The notes beneath the pieces are model-generated. The model made no database searches, was not told the origin of the DNA, and worked only from the letters and a program-made list of their open reading frames with translations. This document shows positions 27,644 to 35,982 of a stretch of DNA of 64,000 nucleotides, piece after piece (the stretch's first letter is position 1; every line of letters begins with the position of its first letter). The position numbers were made by a program, and so were the translations under genes. This DNA is from Pusillimonas sp. TS35. GTDB lineage: Bacteria > Pseudomonadota > Gammaproteobacteria > Burkholderiales > Burkholderiaceae_B. The stretch spans positions 682,001-746,000 of the forward strand of contig NZ_WWER01000001.1 of assembly GCF_009857885.1 (NCBI RefSeq), read 5' to 3'.

Positions 27644-28634
27644 CGGCGCTCACCTTGCCGCGAAAAACATAATACGACCATGCCGTGTACATCAGGATGA
27701 AGGGCACGATGAACAGGGCGCCGACCAGCGCGAAGCCCTGGCTCTGCGGCGGCCCCGCCGCCTGCCAGATAGTGATGGCGGGCGGTATGATGTACGGCCA
27801 CACACTGATCCCCAGCCCACTATAGGCCAGGAACACCAGTGCCAGCGTTAGCATGAATGGCCCCGCGTGCGGTTTGGCGGCCAGGCTGCGCAGCAAAAAG
27901 TACGTGGCCAGCAGCACCAGTAGCGGCACCGGCGCGAACCAGAACAGATTGGGCAAGCTGAACCAGCGCTGCGCAATGGCAGCGTGCTCCATCGGCGTCC
28001 AGATGCTGATGGCCACGATCACCGCCAGCAGAACCAGCGTCAGCGGCCGAGCCAGACTGCGCATGCGCTCATAAAGGCTCCCTTGCGTTTTGACGATCAG
28101 CCAGGTGCAGCCAAGCAAGGCATAGCCGGCCAGCAGCCCCAGGCCGATGAACACTGAGAACGGCGTGATCCAGTCGAGCGGGCCGCCAGCATAGGCACCA
28201 TTCTCCACCGGCATGCCGTGGATGAAGCCGCCCAGCGTCACTCCCTGGAAAAACGTGGCCATGATTGAGCCCGCGATGAAGGCCTTGTCCCACCAATGGC
28301 GGTGCGCTTCGTTGGCCTTGAACCTGAACTCGAAGGCGACGCCCCGGAAAATCAGACCCAGCAGCATGAAAATCAGCGGCAGCATGAAGGCATCAAGAAT
28401 CACCGCATAGGCAAGCGGAAAGGCGGCCAGCAGCCCTGCCCCGCCCAGCACGAGCCATGTTTCGTTACCGTCCCACACGGGTGCCACCGTGTTCATCATG
28501 GCATCGCGGTCTTCCTTGTTCGGAAAGAATGGAAAGAGAATGCCGATGCCTAGATCGAAGCCGTCCATGACGACATACATCAGGACGCCGAACAGAATAA
28601 TCACCGCCCACAGCAAAGACAGATCAATACCCAT
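27627..28634 (-). CDS. cioB: Cyanide-insensitive quinol oxidase subunit II
   Basis: This is subunit II of a bd-type quinol oxidase, an integral membrane protein with about eight to nine helices. ATG 28634 gives 335 residues starting MGIDLSLLWAVIILFGVLMY. DGFDLGIGILFPF, NTVAPVWDGNETWLVLGG and the C-terminal SAWPYII-like IIPPAITIW stretch are family marks. It follows cioA after four bases and overlaps the DUF2474 gene. With CioA it oxidises quinol and reduces oxygen without pumping protons and without copper. Confidence 0.9.
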   Translation of the reverse strand: MGIDLSLLWAVIILFGVLMYVVMDGFDLGIGILFPFFPNKEDRDAMMNTVAPVWDGNETWLVLGGAGLLAAFPLAYAVILDAFMLPLIFMLLGLIFRGVAFEFRFKANEAHRHWWDKAFIAGSIMATFFQGVTLGGFIHGMPVENGAYAGGPLDWITPFSVFIGLGLLAGYALLGCTWLIVKTQGSLYERMRSLARPLTLVLLAVIVAISIWTPMEHAAIAQRWFSLPNLFWFAPVPLLVLLATYFLLRSLAAKPHAGPFMLTLALVFLAYSGLGISVWPYIIPPAITIWQAAGPPQSQGFALVGALFIVPFILMYTAWSYYVFRGKVSADAGYH

Positions 28635-28638
28635 GATG

Positions 28639-30093
28639 TCACCTCGCAGGCCTGTGCATACCGTTGTCACGATCGGGGCCCTGGCCTGTGCCCTCGGCAG
28701 CGGTTTCGCGGGCGGCGGAAATAGGCCGGGCCGGCCGCCGCGATTCGCCGTGCTCATCGGCCACCGGTGCGGCTTCATGTGGCACCGGCCCGCGCCTGAT
28801 TAATTGCAGGATGTAGCCGATGCCCGCGCCAAATACGACGAAATACACGATCACAAACAAGGCCAGTGTCAAGGCGACCTCGCCGCGGCCGTTGGGCGTG
28901 ACCGCGTCGGCGGTGCGCATGACGTTATACACAATCCAGGGCTGCCGACCGACCTCGGTGGTGAACCACCCGGCGATGATGGCAATCAGGCCCGCAGGGC
29001 CCATACAGAGGGCAAAACGCAGCAGGCCGCGCCGCTCGAACAGGGTGCCCCGCCACCGCAGCCAGGCGCCCCACAGCGCTTGAGCCACCATGAGCAGGCC
29101 TAGCCCGACCATGATGCGAAAACTCCAGAACACCACGGTTGCGTTGGGCCTGTCCTCCGGCGCATAGGATTTCAATCCTGGAAACTGCCCGTCCCAGCTA
29201 TGCGTCAGGATCAGGCTGCCCAGATGCGGCACGGACACGGCAAAATGGGTGGTTTCGGCCTCCATGTCGGGCCAACCAATCAACGTGAGCGGCACACCTT
29301 TGCCCTCCTCGTTCTCCCAGTGCGCCTCCATGGCCGCGATCTTTGCGGGTTGATACTTGAGCGTATTGAGCCCGTGCAAATCCCCCACAAAAACCTGCAG
29401 CGGCGCCACGAACAGCAGCATCCACATCGCCATGGACAGCATCTTGCGCACGGCCGTCGTGTCGTTGCCACGCAGCATATGCCAGGCGCCCGATGCGGCC
29501 ACCATTAATGCCGTAGCCAGAAAGGCTGCCAACGACATATGCACCAGCCGATAGGGAAACGAAGGATTGAAGATTACTGCCAGCCAGTCTACCGGCACCG
29601 CCTGGTTGTTGATGATCTCGAAACCTGCCGGCGTCTGCATCCAGCTGTTGGAGGCCAGAATCCATGTGGCGGAGATCAGCGTGCCCAGCGCCACCATAAT
29701 GGTGGAGAACAAATGCAGGCCGTGGCCAACGCGCTTCCAGCCGAACAGCATCACGCCCAGAAATCCGGCTTCCAGAAAGAACGCAGTCAGTACCTCGTAG
29801 GCCAGCAATGGGCCAGTGATGCCGCCCGCAAAACGCGAGAAGTGGCTCCAGTTGGTGCCGAACTGATAGGCCATCACAATGCCCGACACTACGCCCATAC
29901 CGAAGTTCACCGCAAATATCTTGATCCAGTAATGATAAAGATCGCGATAGACAGGCTTGCCAGTGGCCAACCAACAGGCTTCGAGTACGGCCAGGTAGCT
30001 GGCCAGGCCGATGGTGATGGCGGGAAAAATGATATGGAAAGCAATGGTGAAACCAAACTGGATCCGCGCCAGCATCAGGGCGTCAAATACCAT
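28639..30093 (-). CDS. cioA: Cyanide-insensitive quinol oxidase subunit I
   Basis: This is subunit I of the bd-type oxidase, which binds the haems. ATG 30093 follows AAGGAG by six bases and gives 484 residues. Helices run through MLARIQFGFTIAFHIIFPA, GVVSGIVMAYQFGTNWSHF and GWFTTEVGRQPW, the last a block shared by the short-Q-loop (CIO) branch. The short quinol loop and the downstream DUF2474 gene favour CioA over CydA. The upstream region to 30325 is shared with the divergent PRC-barrel gene; a GACAA-A-TTGTC dyad lies at 30191-30201. Confidence 0.9.
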   Translation of the reverse strand: MVFDALMLARIQFGFTIAFHIIFPAITIGLASYLAVLEACWLATGKPVYRDLYHYWIKIFAVNFGMGVVSGIVMAYQFGTNWSHFSRFAGGITGPLLAYEVLTAFFLEAGFLGVMLFGWKRVGHGLHLFSTIMVALGTLISATWILASNSWMQTPAGFEIINNQAVPVDWLAVIFNPSFPYRLVHMSLAAFLATALMVAASGAWHMLRGNDTTAVRKMLSMAMWMLLFVAPLQVFVGDLHGLNTLKYQPAKIAAMEAHWENEEGKGVPLTLIGWPDMEAETTHFAVSVPHLGSLILTHSWDGQFPGLKSYAPEDRPNATVVFWSFRIMVGLGLLMVAQALWGAWLRWRGTLFERRGLLRFALCMGPAGLIAIIAGWFTTEVGRQPWIVYNVMRTADAVTPNGRGEVALTLALFVIVYFVVFGAGIGYILQLIRRGPVPHEAAPVADEHGESRRPARPISAARETAAEGTGQGPDRDNGMHRPAR

Positions 30094-30325
30094 GCCGCAC
30101 TCCTTGCGATCCAGCCCGGGCGACCTCGGCTGTCGAGGTGCGGGCTGCTCGATACGGCCACTGTAGCGCAGCGTGCGGACGGGCGAAAGTGACAAATTGT
30201 CCTGACTCGACGGGCATGAGGCTTGCTGGATATGGATGGCATCAAAGCGGGATGAGGGCTATAGTGAGTCTGTATGGAGCAGGTTCGGGGCATGCGTCAC
30301 GCTGGTTCACAATCAGGAGGGCACT

Positions 30326-31093
30326 ATGCTACGCAGAGTCGGCAGTTTGAAAGACTATGCCATCCAGGCTACGGATGGCGAGTTGGGCAAGATCCGCGAG
30401 ATGTATTTCGACGAGGAGCAGTGGGCCGTCCGCTACTTGGTCGTGGACACGGGTAAATGGCTGACGCGGCACGAGGTCCTGATTTCGCCCTACTCGGTCG
30501 ACGGTATCGATGACGAGCACGGGAAGGTGCTGGTGTCGCTCACACGCGAGCAGGTCGAAAACAGCCCTGACATCGATACCCATCAACCATTGTCCCGCCA
30601 GCTCGAAGGTGAGTTTTCCGCTTATTACGGCTATGGCCACTACTGGACCGGGCCTTACTTGTGGGGCGCCGATGGCGCGCCCGTCATGCCATTGCCGAAC
30701 ACGCTCACCGAGGTCGCTTCCGCTGCTGTGGCCGAGGAGTTTGGCCATGCCGCCGACACACATTTACGCAGCAGCGCTGAAGTGCACGGCTACCATATCG
30801 CCGGCACCGACGACGCGATCGGCCATGTCGCCGACTTCATCTTCGACGACGAAACCTGGGCGCTGCGCTATCTGCTGGTTGACACGCATAATTGGTGGCC
30901 AGGCGGCAAAAAGGTACTGCTCGCCCCCGAATGGATCGAGCATATCGATTGGGCCGATGCGCTGGTAAAAACACGCCTGACGCGTGAGGAAATCCGCAAC
31001 AGCCCAGAGTATGTCGAAGAACTCCCCATTGCCCGCGACTACGAGAAACGCTTGCACGAGCACTACCGCCGCCAGGGCTACTGGGATGTGTAA
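30326..31093 (+). CDS. Protein with two PRC-barrel domains
   Basis: The 255-residue cytoplasmic protein has a duplicated fold. One PRC-barrel unit (about 1-80) contains ATDGELGKIREMYFDEEQWAV and a second (about 135-215) contains GTDDAIGHVADFIFDDETWAL. Both then read RYLVVDT/RYLLVDT and end in LTREQVENSP / LTREEIRNSP. An aromatic linker (YYGYGHYWTGPYLWG) joins them. PRC-barrels occur in RNA-processing and photosynthetic proteins; this stand-alone form is common in proteobacteria and often stress-associated, with unknown function. Start 30326 follows AGGAGG. Confidence 0.8.
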   Translation: MLRRVGSLKDYAIQATDGELGKIREMYFDEEQWAVRYLVVDTGKWLTRHEVLISPYSVDGIDDEHGKVLVSLTREQVENSPDIDTHQPLSRQLEGEFSAYYGYGHYWTGPYLWGADGAPVMPLPNTLTEVASAAVAEEFGHAADTHLRSSAEVHGYHIAGTDDAIGHVADFIFDDETWALRYLLVDTHNWWPGGKKVLLAPEWIEHIDWADALVKTRLTREEIRNSPEYVEELPIARDYEKRLHEHYRRQGYWDV

Positions 31094-31100
31094 ACCCCAC

Positions 31101-31154
31101 GGGGCCGGCGCTTGCCAGCCAGGCCCCAGGGCGTCGGCCTGTCAGGCCGACGCC
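31101..31154. terminator. Paired GC-rich hairpins between convergent genes
   Basis: GGGGCC (31101-31106) pairs with GGCCCC (31122-31127), with an inner GGC/GCC. GGCGTCGGCCT (31130-31140) pairs with AGGCCGACGCC (31144-31154) over a 3-nt loop. They sit between the converging PRC-barrel and oxidoreductase genes; the second includes the latter's stop codon. No T tract is present, so termination is plausible but not certain. Confidence 0.45.
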
Positions 31155-32506
31155 TCAGCGGCGCCTGCGGGCGAGAACATTTGCTCCAGGTTGCGCCGCA
31201 TGGCGTAAGCCGCGGTGGATGTGTCCATGGCCACATCGTCCCACGTCAGGCTCTGCCCCTTGCGCACCGGCCGCACCACCTTGATGCCATGCGCCAGGCC
31301 CAGTGGCAGGCCGCCCGCCGCCAGCGATATTTCGGCAGGCGTGAGTTTGCCCCACACCGTGTAGCCGCCTTCGCCATCCAGCAGCTCGCCGGGAGCGAGA
31401 TCGCGTTTGGCGGTGGCCACCACATCGGCGCGCCAACACGTGGCCGCACCGGTAGGTTCGCCGCGCAGCGCCACCGAGGCCACCGACATACCCACCTCCA
31501 GGCCGATCAGGTGCCAGCGCTTGTACAGAGTGAAGTAGCGTCCGCTCGGATCCGTCTGTGCGTTGTATTCCTCGAAGCAATGCTTGATATAGTCGGTTTC
31601 GGCCTCTACTGTTACCCATACCCCCATGCGGATGTCGTAATCGATGGTGTGACCATCCCGGTGCAACGACGACACCACTTCCACCATACCCTTGCGTTCA
31701 AGAGTGCCGCCTTCGCTGCGCGGCCGCGTGACGCTGGGGATATCGGCAACGCTTGCAGGTGGATACTGCAGGCCGTTGGATGGCACATACAGGCCAGTGG
31801 CGTTGGCAATGGCAGCGCTTTCAATGGAAGGCTTGGAGCCATCCAGAAAGCTGTTGAACATTTTGGGATTCAGGCCACCGCGCTCGGCCTGCTCGGGGGT
31901 AAGGCCATAGTTGCCCCAGACCGTATCGGGCGTGGATTCGCAGAAATGCGGCAGCCATTTATGGCCGCGGCCCGCTGCCACCACCGGGAAACCGCAGGTG
32001 CGCGCCCAATCGACCAGGTCGCACACCAGGGCTGGCTGATCGCCGAAAGCCAACGAATAAACCACCCCGGCCTCGGCCGCGCGCCGGGCCAGCAGCGGGC
32101 CACAGAAGGCGTCGGCCTCGACCGTGACGTTGACCACATGCTTGCCGTTGCGAAATGCCTCCAGGCAGTGCTCGACGGCAGCCACGGGGTTGCCCGTACA
32201 CTCGACCAGCACATCGAGCTCAGGCAGCGCGGCCAGCGCTTGCCAATCGTCGGTGATCCACGTGGTGCCGTCGCGCAGCGCCTGCGCGGCCGATGTGGCC
32301 GCCACGCGGGCGGGATCCCAGCCAACACGGGCCAGGTTGCGCCGCGCTGCCTCGGGAGACAGATCGGCCACGCCGACCAGATGTACCCCTGGCGTACGAG
32401 GTATCTGGGCGAGATACATGGAACCGAACTTGCCCGCGCCCACCAGGCCAATGCGCACGGGCCGGTTGTCGGCCTGCCGTTGCTGCAGTTTCAGGTACAA
32501 ACTCAT
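31142..32506 (-). CDS. NAD(P)-binding oxidoreductase with C-terminal SAF domain
   Basis: The product has 454 residues. An N-terminal Rossmann fold carries VRIGLVGAGKFGSMYLAQI (from about residue 17), with similarity to homoserine-dehydrogenase and Gfo/Idh proteins. VLVECTGNP and HVVNVTVEADAFCGP follow. The C-terminal SAF domain (about 375-435) includes LAPGELLDGEGGYTVWGKL. Such fusions occur in sugar-acid and polyol catabolism loci, but no such genes are nearby, so the substrate is unknown. ATG 32506 is chosen for its GGAAGAGG SD. Confidence 0.75.
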   Translation of the reverse strand: MSLYLKLQQRQADNRPVRIGLVGAGKFGSMYLAQIPRTPGVHLVGVADLSPEAARRNLARVGWDPARVAATSAAQALRDGTTWITDDWQALAALPELDVLVECTGNPVAAVEHCLEAFRNGKHVVNVTVEADAFCGPLLARRAAEAGVVYSLAFGDQPALVCDLVDWARTCGFPVVAAGRGHKWLPHFCESTPDTVWGNYGLTPEQAERGGLNPKMFNSFLDGSKPSIESAAIANATGLYVPSNGLQYPPASVADIPSVTRPRSEGGTLERKGMVEVVSSLHRDGHTIDYDIRMGVWVTVEAETDYIKHCFEEYNAQTDPSGRYFTLYKRWHLIGLEVGMSVASVALRGEPTGAATCWRADVVATAKRDLAPGELLDGEGGYTVWGKLTPAEISLAAGGLPLGLAHGIKVVRPVRKGQSLTWDDVAMDTSTAAYAMRRNLEQMFSPAGAAEASA

Positions 32507-32624
32507 TGCCTCTTCCTTTGTTGATCTGGATGACGGTTTTACTGAATTGCGGTGCCGTGCTGCCGGGAAATGCCGCAGCCTGCCCCTTTGCGCGCCCGTG
32601 CAGCAACGATGCCAGGTGATGGCC

Positions 32625-33344
32625 TTAACGTTTGCGCCCACCCGCCACGCGGCGCCTGGCAGGCTTGCGGCGCACCGATACAGCTTCGGGGGTGCCAGAC
32701 CAGCTCAGTTCGTATGCCGCATCACGCCGCACATTGCCTACCAACGCAGGGCGAAAACAGGCCAGATTGGTACCGCCGGGATGGCGCACGCTAGGGTACA
32801 CGATACCGAGAGAGCCGGCCTCCAGCAAGCTTGCCGCGAGTGCTTGCGAGGCGACATAACTGCGCGTGTCGAGACAGCGGGCGTATCCCCGCGCCTGGCG
32901 GATATCGTGAAAACTGCCGCTGAAATCGGCCAACATGAGTTGGTAGCTGACGGTATCGTGAAAGTAGCCGATCTCGGCATATTCCACTGTTTTATGGAAA
33001 ATGACCTCGGCCAGCGCGGTGTCGACGTCAAACGCACAGTACCAGGCGCCCCGCTGCCCGTCGTTGAAGCGGCTGCCTTCGGGCCGTGCATAGGTGAACG
33101 CACCATTGATGATCCTGAAATTGGGCACGCCGAATACCAGCTCATCGATGCCTATACCCGGCAAGGCACCGCGCTCGGCCGCCAGGCGCTGGTTGGTGGC
33201 ATTGTCGAGCGCGAACAGGTCGGCGAGTTCGGTGTCGTTGTCGGCCAAGGGCGCCAGCACAGAGTCTTCTTCCGCGGCAAAACGGGAAGGCAGCAGGCGG
33301 CAGGTATCGGCTTGGCGCAGCGCCGTAAGGGGCGGCAGCCGCAT
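32625..33344 (-). CDS. RES-domain toxin
   Basis: The 239-residue protein has a RES domain, named for conserved Arg, Glu and Ser. GSRFNDGQRGAWYCAFDVD supplies the Arg and Tyr, TALAEVIFH the Glu, and SLGIVYPSVRHPGGTNLACF the later block. Characterised members degrade NAD+ and stop growth. The C-terminal tail is strongly basic (KPARRRVAGG). It starts two bases after the antitoxin stop, the standard antitoxin-toxin order. Confidence 0.85.
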   Translation of the reverse strand: MRLPPLTALRQADTCRLLPSRFAAEEDSVLAPLADNDTELADLFALDNATNQRLAAERGALPGIGIDELVFGVPNFRIINGAFTYARPEGSRFNDGQRGAWYCAFDVDTALAEVIFHKTVEYAEIGYFHDTVSYQLMLADFSGSFHDIRQARGYARCLDTRSYVASQALAASLLEAGSLGIVYPSVRHPGGTNLACFRPALVGNVRRDAAYELSWSGTPEAVSVRRKPARRRVAGGRKR

Positions 33345-33346
33345 GC

Positions 33347-33784
33347 CTAGATGCCGCCGCGACGCGCGTCAAGCAATTGGCGCAGCGTTTGCATGGCCGG
33401 CAACCCACCCTCCAGCAGGTAGCTGAGCGGCGTCTTGCCGCCGAACAGCAGGTTGCGGTTGGGCATGGAGACCCATAGGTCGGCGAGCTTGTCGCCGTAC
33501 AGGATATGCAACGCCTTATAAATGCCCAACAGATAGGAGATGCGCGTCAGGCGGTCGACCTCCAGTACCCTGTCGGGGTGTTTCTTCCATTCGTAGAAGG
33601 CGCTGCTGGAAATGCCGCCAAGCAGCGTGCAGGCGTCTTCGTCCCGAAGCTTCCAGGCCTGCGCGAGTTTGAAGAAAGCCTTCAGGGCCGAATGCGAGAG
33701 GCGTTCGCGCGCAGCCTTGTCGTTCAGGTCGGGCACGACGGCTGGCTCGAAGCGGCTGAGCGGGTAAGCGTATGCGAAGCTCAT
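33347..33784 (-). CDS. Xre/MbcA/ParS-type antitoxin (DUF2384)
   Basis: The 145-residue partner of the RES toxin has an Xre-like helical N-terminal region (LRDEDACTLLGGISSSAFYEWKK). The C-terminal DUF2384 domain contains RISYLLGIYKALHILYGD and NRNLLFGGKTPLSYLLEGG, which blocks the toxin active site. It should bind and repress its own promoter; an inverted repeat lies 14 bases upstream of its ATG. Confidence 0.85.
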   Translation of the reverse strand: MSFAYAYPLSRFEPAVVPDLNDKAARERLSHSALKAFFKLAQAWKLRDEDACTLLGGISSSAFYEWKKHPDRVLEVDRLTRISYLLGIYKALHILYGDKLADLWVSMPNRNLLFGGKTPLSYLLEGGLPAMQTLRQLLDARRGGI

Positions 33785-33797
33785 CGACGACTCCTTA

Positions 33798-33819
33798 TCT
33801 GGATTTTATTTTATCCAGA
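33798..33819. promoter_or_regulatory. Candidate operator of the RES-Xre pair
   Basis: TCTGGAT (33798-33804) and ATCCAGA (33813-33819) form a 7-bp inverted repeat with an 8-nt T-rich spacer. A partial dyad AGAT-GGAT-ATCT (33819-33830) follows immediately. They sit directly before the antitoxin ATG at 33784, where autorepression sites of this family are expected. Confidence 0.45.
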
Positions 33820-33880
33820 GATGGATATCTTAACCTTTTGCCGTCGACATGGCCAGTACTGGCGCTGCCCTGCCCCGCCG

Positions 33881-34750
33881 CTAAACAGAAAGCAGCACCA
33901 CCCCGGCAACAATGATTGCGCAGCCCGCCAAGCGGGCAATCGATGCCTCTTCTTTGAGAATGAAAAAGCCGGCGATCGTCGCCAGCATCAGCGACACTTC
34001 GCGTAAAGGCGCGATCAGGCTCACTTGGCCGCCCAATTGATAGGCATAGAGCACCAGGATATAGGCCAGGGGCGACAGCACCGCGACAGCCACCGCATAC
34101 TTCCATTTGCCGCGCATCTGTTCGCGCATGGCGCGCCGGCGCAACCAGGCGCGCGGCGCCAGCAGCGCTGCATTGCCGAGTGCCGACAGCCAGTCCAGAA
34201 TCACTGGCGCCACCAGCAGCACTTTGACGCTATAGGCGTCGGCCACCGTATAAGCCGCAATGAACAGGCCGATAAAACCGCCCCAGCCTACGCCTATCCA
34301 CGCATGCGGCGAGGCAAAACGGCGCAGCGCGCCACCGGTTGCAATGAGCAGGATGCCGGCCACCACGCAGAGTATGCCGGCCACCCCAACTGCCGTGGGC
34401 TCTTCGCCCAGCCAGATGAACGCGCCCAGGCTCGAAAGGAGCGGCCCTGTGCCGCGCGCCACAGGGTAAACCACCGACAAGTCCGCCGCCCGGTATCCCC
34501 ATTGCAGGCTCAAGCTGTATCCTAGATGCAGCACGCTGGACAATGCAATGAAGAGCACCACCGGCACACTCCATGTCATCCCGTCCACCACCAGGATATA
34601 CAACACCCAGGGGGCATAGAAAATCGCTGACAGCAGCCGGTAGGAAAACACAAAATCGCCCGCCGCCGCCGCTGCCTTCTTGGAGATGAGGTTCCAGGTG
34701 GCATGCAGCGCGGCCGCACAAATGACGAGCAGGAATGTTTCCAGCGTCAT
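33881..34750 (-). CDS. EamA-family (DMT) transporter
   Basis: The 289-residue membrane protein has ten predicted helices in two five-helix EamA repeats. HATWNLISKKAAAAAGDFVFSY is near the start, VVYPVARGTGPLLSSL lies in repeat one and SLIAPLREVSLMLATIAGFF in repeat two, with EE and KEE pairs at equivalent sites (WLGEEPTAVG, ILKEEASIARL). The family exports amino acids and other metabolites. The substrate cannot be inferred from the neighbours. Confidence 0.85.
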   Translation of the reverse strand: MTLETFLLVICAAALHATWNLISKKAAAAAGDFVFSYRLLSAIFYAPWVLYILVVDGMTWSVPVVLFIALSSVLHLGYSLSLQWGYRAADLSVVYPVARGTGPLLSSLGAFIWLGEEPTAVGVAGILCVVAGILLIATGGALRRFASPHAWIGVGWGGFIGLFIAAYTVADAYSVKVLLVAPVILDWLSALGNAALLAPRAWLRRRAMREQMRGKWKYAVAVAVLSPLAYILVLYAYQLGGQVSLIAPLREVSLMLATIAGFFILKEEASIARLAGCAIIVAGVVLLSV

Positions 34751-34796
34751 GCGGGCGACCCATTAACCGCCGTGGCCCACGGCCGTGACTCAGTAA

Positions 34797-35141
34797 TCAG
34801 AGGATTTCCTGCACGACTTCTGCCGGCCGGCACAGCCGCGTGCCTTTGGGGCCGACAACGAAGGGACGATTGAGCAGTATGGGATGTTCGACGATTGCGT
34901 CCAGTAGCTGATCGTCGGTGAGCGTGGCGTCGTCCAGGTGCAGTTCTTGATAGATGGCTTCTTTGGCGCGCATGGCCTCGCGCACCGTCAGGCCTGCGTC
35001 AGCGATCAACTGGGCGATCTGTGCGCGTGAAGGCGGTGTCTTGAGGTATTCGATGATTTCGGGGCTATGGCCGTTATCCTGCAGTGTCTGTAGCACCGTG
35101 CGGGACGTACCGCAGCGAGGGTTATGATAGATTTTCGTCAT
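34797..35141 (-). CDS. arsC: Arsenate reductase (glutaredoxin-dependent), ArsC family
   Basis: The 114-residue protein has the ArsC active site YHNPRCGTSRTVLQTL, with catalytic Cys12 of N-P-x-C-G-T-S-R. Arg residues later (LNRPFVVGPKGTRLCRP) fit the arsenate pocket. It reduces arsenate to arsenite using glutathione and glutaredoxin. No arsR, arsB or acr3 gene is adjacent, so it is an orphan copy. ATG 35141 (MTKIYHN) is chosen over an upstream start that would add 19 residues. Some relatives are YffB/Spx-like with other roles. Confidence 0.8.
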   Translation of the reverse strand: MTKIYHNPRCGTSRTVLQTLQDNGHSPEIIEYLKTPPSRAQIAQLIADAGLTVREAMRAKEAIYQELHLDDATLTDDQLLDAIVEHPILLNRPFVVGPKGTRLCRPAEVVQEIL

Positions 35142-35190
35142 TGTTGTCTTGCCGGTGTGCATCGAAGGCAAATCAGAGATTACAGAATGG

Positions 35191-35219
35191 CGAAACATGC
35201 GTGAAACAGGCGTGTTTCG
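35191..35219. promoter_or_regulatory. Inverted repeat between divergent arsC and GST genes
   Basis: CGAAACA (35191-35197) and TGTTTCG (35213-35219) are a 7-bp inverted repeat with a 15-nt spacer that itself holds another GAAACA. It lies centrally in the divergent region, about 65 bp before the GST gene. The cognate regulator is not in view. Confidence 0.25.
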
Positions 35220-35283
35220 TTGCTCATTATCTTAACGCAGTTTGCCGCACGCACCGCCGGCGCCCATCACAGAGGATTCACTG

Positions 35284-35982
35284 ATGATCGATCTGTATTA
35301 CTGGACCACGCCCAATGGGCACAAGATCACGCTTTTTCTTGAAGAGGCCGGCCTGCCGTACAGGATCGTACCGATCAATGTCGGCAAGGGCGAACAGTTC
35401 GATCCCGCCTTCCTGCGCATTTCGCCCAACAACCGTATCCCCGCGATTGTCGATCACGCACCGGCCGACGGCGGCGAGCCGTTGTCCGTCTTCGAGTCCG
35501 GCGCAATCCTGACGTACCTGGCCGAGAAAACCGGACGCTTCCTGCCCACAACCCTGCGGGGCCGCGTGCAGGCCACACAGTGGCTGTTCTGGCAAATGGG
35601 TGGCCTGGGCCCCATGGCGGGGCAGAACCATCACTTTTCCCGCTATGCGGTCGAAAAAATCCCCTATGCAATCGATCGTTATGTGCGCGAAACCAGCCGG
35701 CTCTATGGCGTGCTCAACAAGCAGCTGGATGGCCGTGAGTTCATCGCCGGCGAATATTCCATCGCCGACATAGCTTGCTATCCCTGGATAGTGCCTCACG
35801 AAAGGCAGGGCCAGGCACTGGAAGACTTTCCGCACCTGAAGCGCTGGTTCGACACCATCGCTGCGCGTCCCGCCACACAGCGCGCCTATGCGCTGGCAAG
35901 CAAAATCAACACCGCACCGTCGATCAGCGACGAGGAATCTCGCCGGATACTGTTCGGCCAGGATGCAGGGACGGTGCAATGA
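35284..35982 (+). CDS. Glutathione S-transferase family protein, YfcG/YghU type
   Basis: The 232-residue protein has a thioredoxin-like N-terminal domain and a helical C-terminal domain. YYWTTPNGHKITLFLEEAG supplies the T-P-N-G-x-K active-site pattern of nu-class GSTs (YfcG, YghU), which bind two glutathiones and reduce disulfides. FESGAILTYLAEKTG is the glutathione-binding segment and YSIADIACYPW the C-terminal capping box. ATG 35284 begins at MIDLYYW. Its stop overlaps the next gene (ATGA). Confidence 0.88.
   Translation: MIDLYYWTTPNGHKITLFLEEAGLPYRIVPINVGKGEQFDPAFLRISPNNRIPAIVDHAPADGGEPLSVFESGAILTYLAEKTGRFLPTTLRGRVQATQWLFWQMGGLGPMAGQNHHFSRYAVEKIPYAIDRYVRETSRLYGVLNKQLDGREFIAGEYSIADIACYPWIVPHERQGQALEDFPHLKRWFDTIAARPATQRAYALASKINTAPSISDEESRRILFGQDAGTVQ

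Noticed and set aside
31112-32524. 470-codon open frame opposite the SAF oxidoreductase
   Set aside because: Mirrors the real gene over its whole length and shows no family signature.
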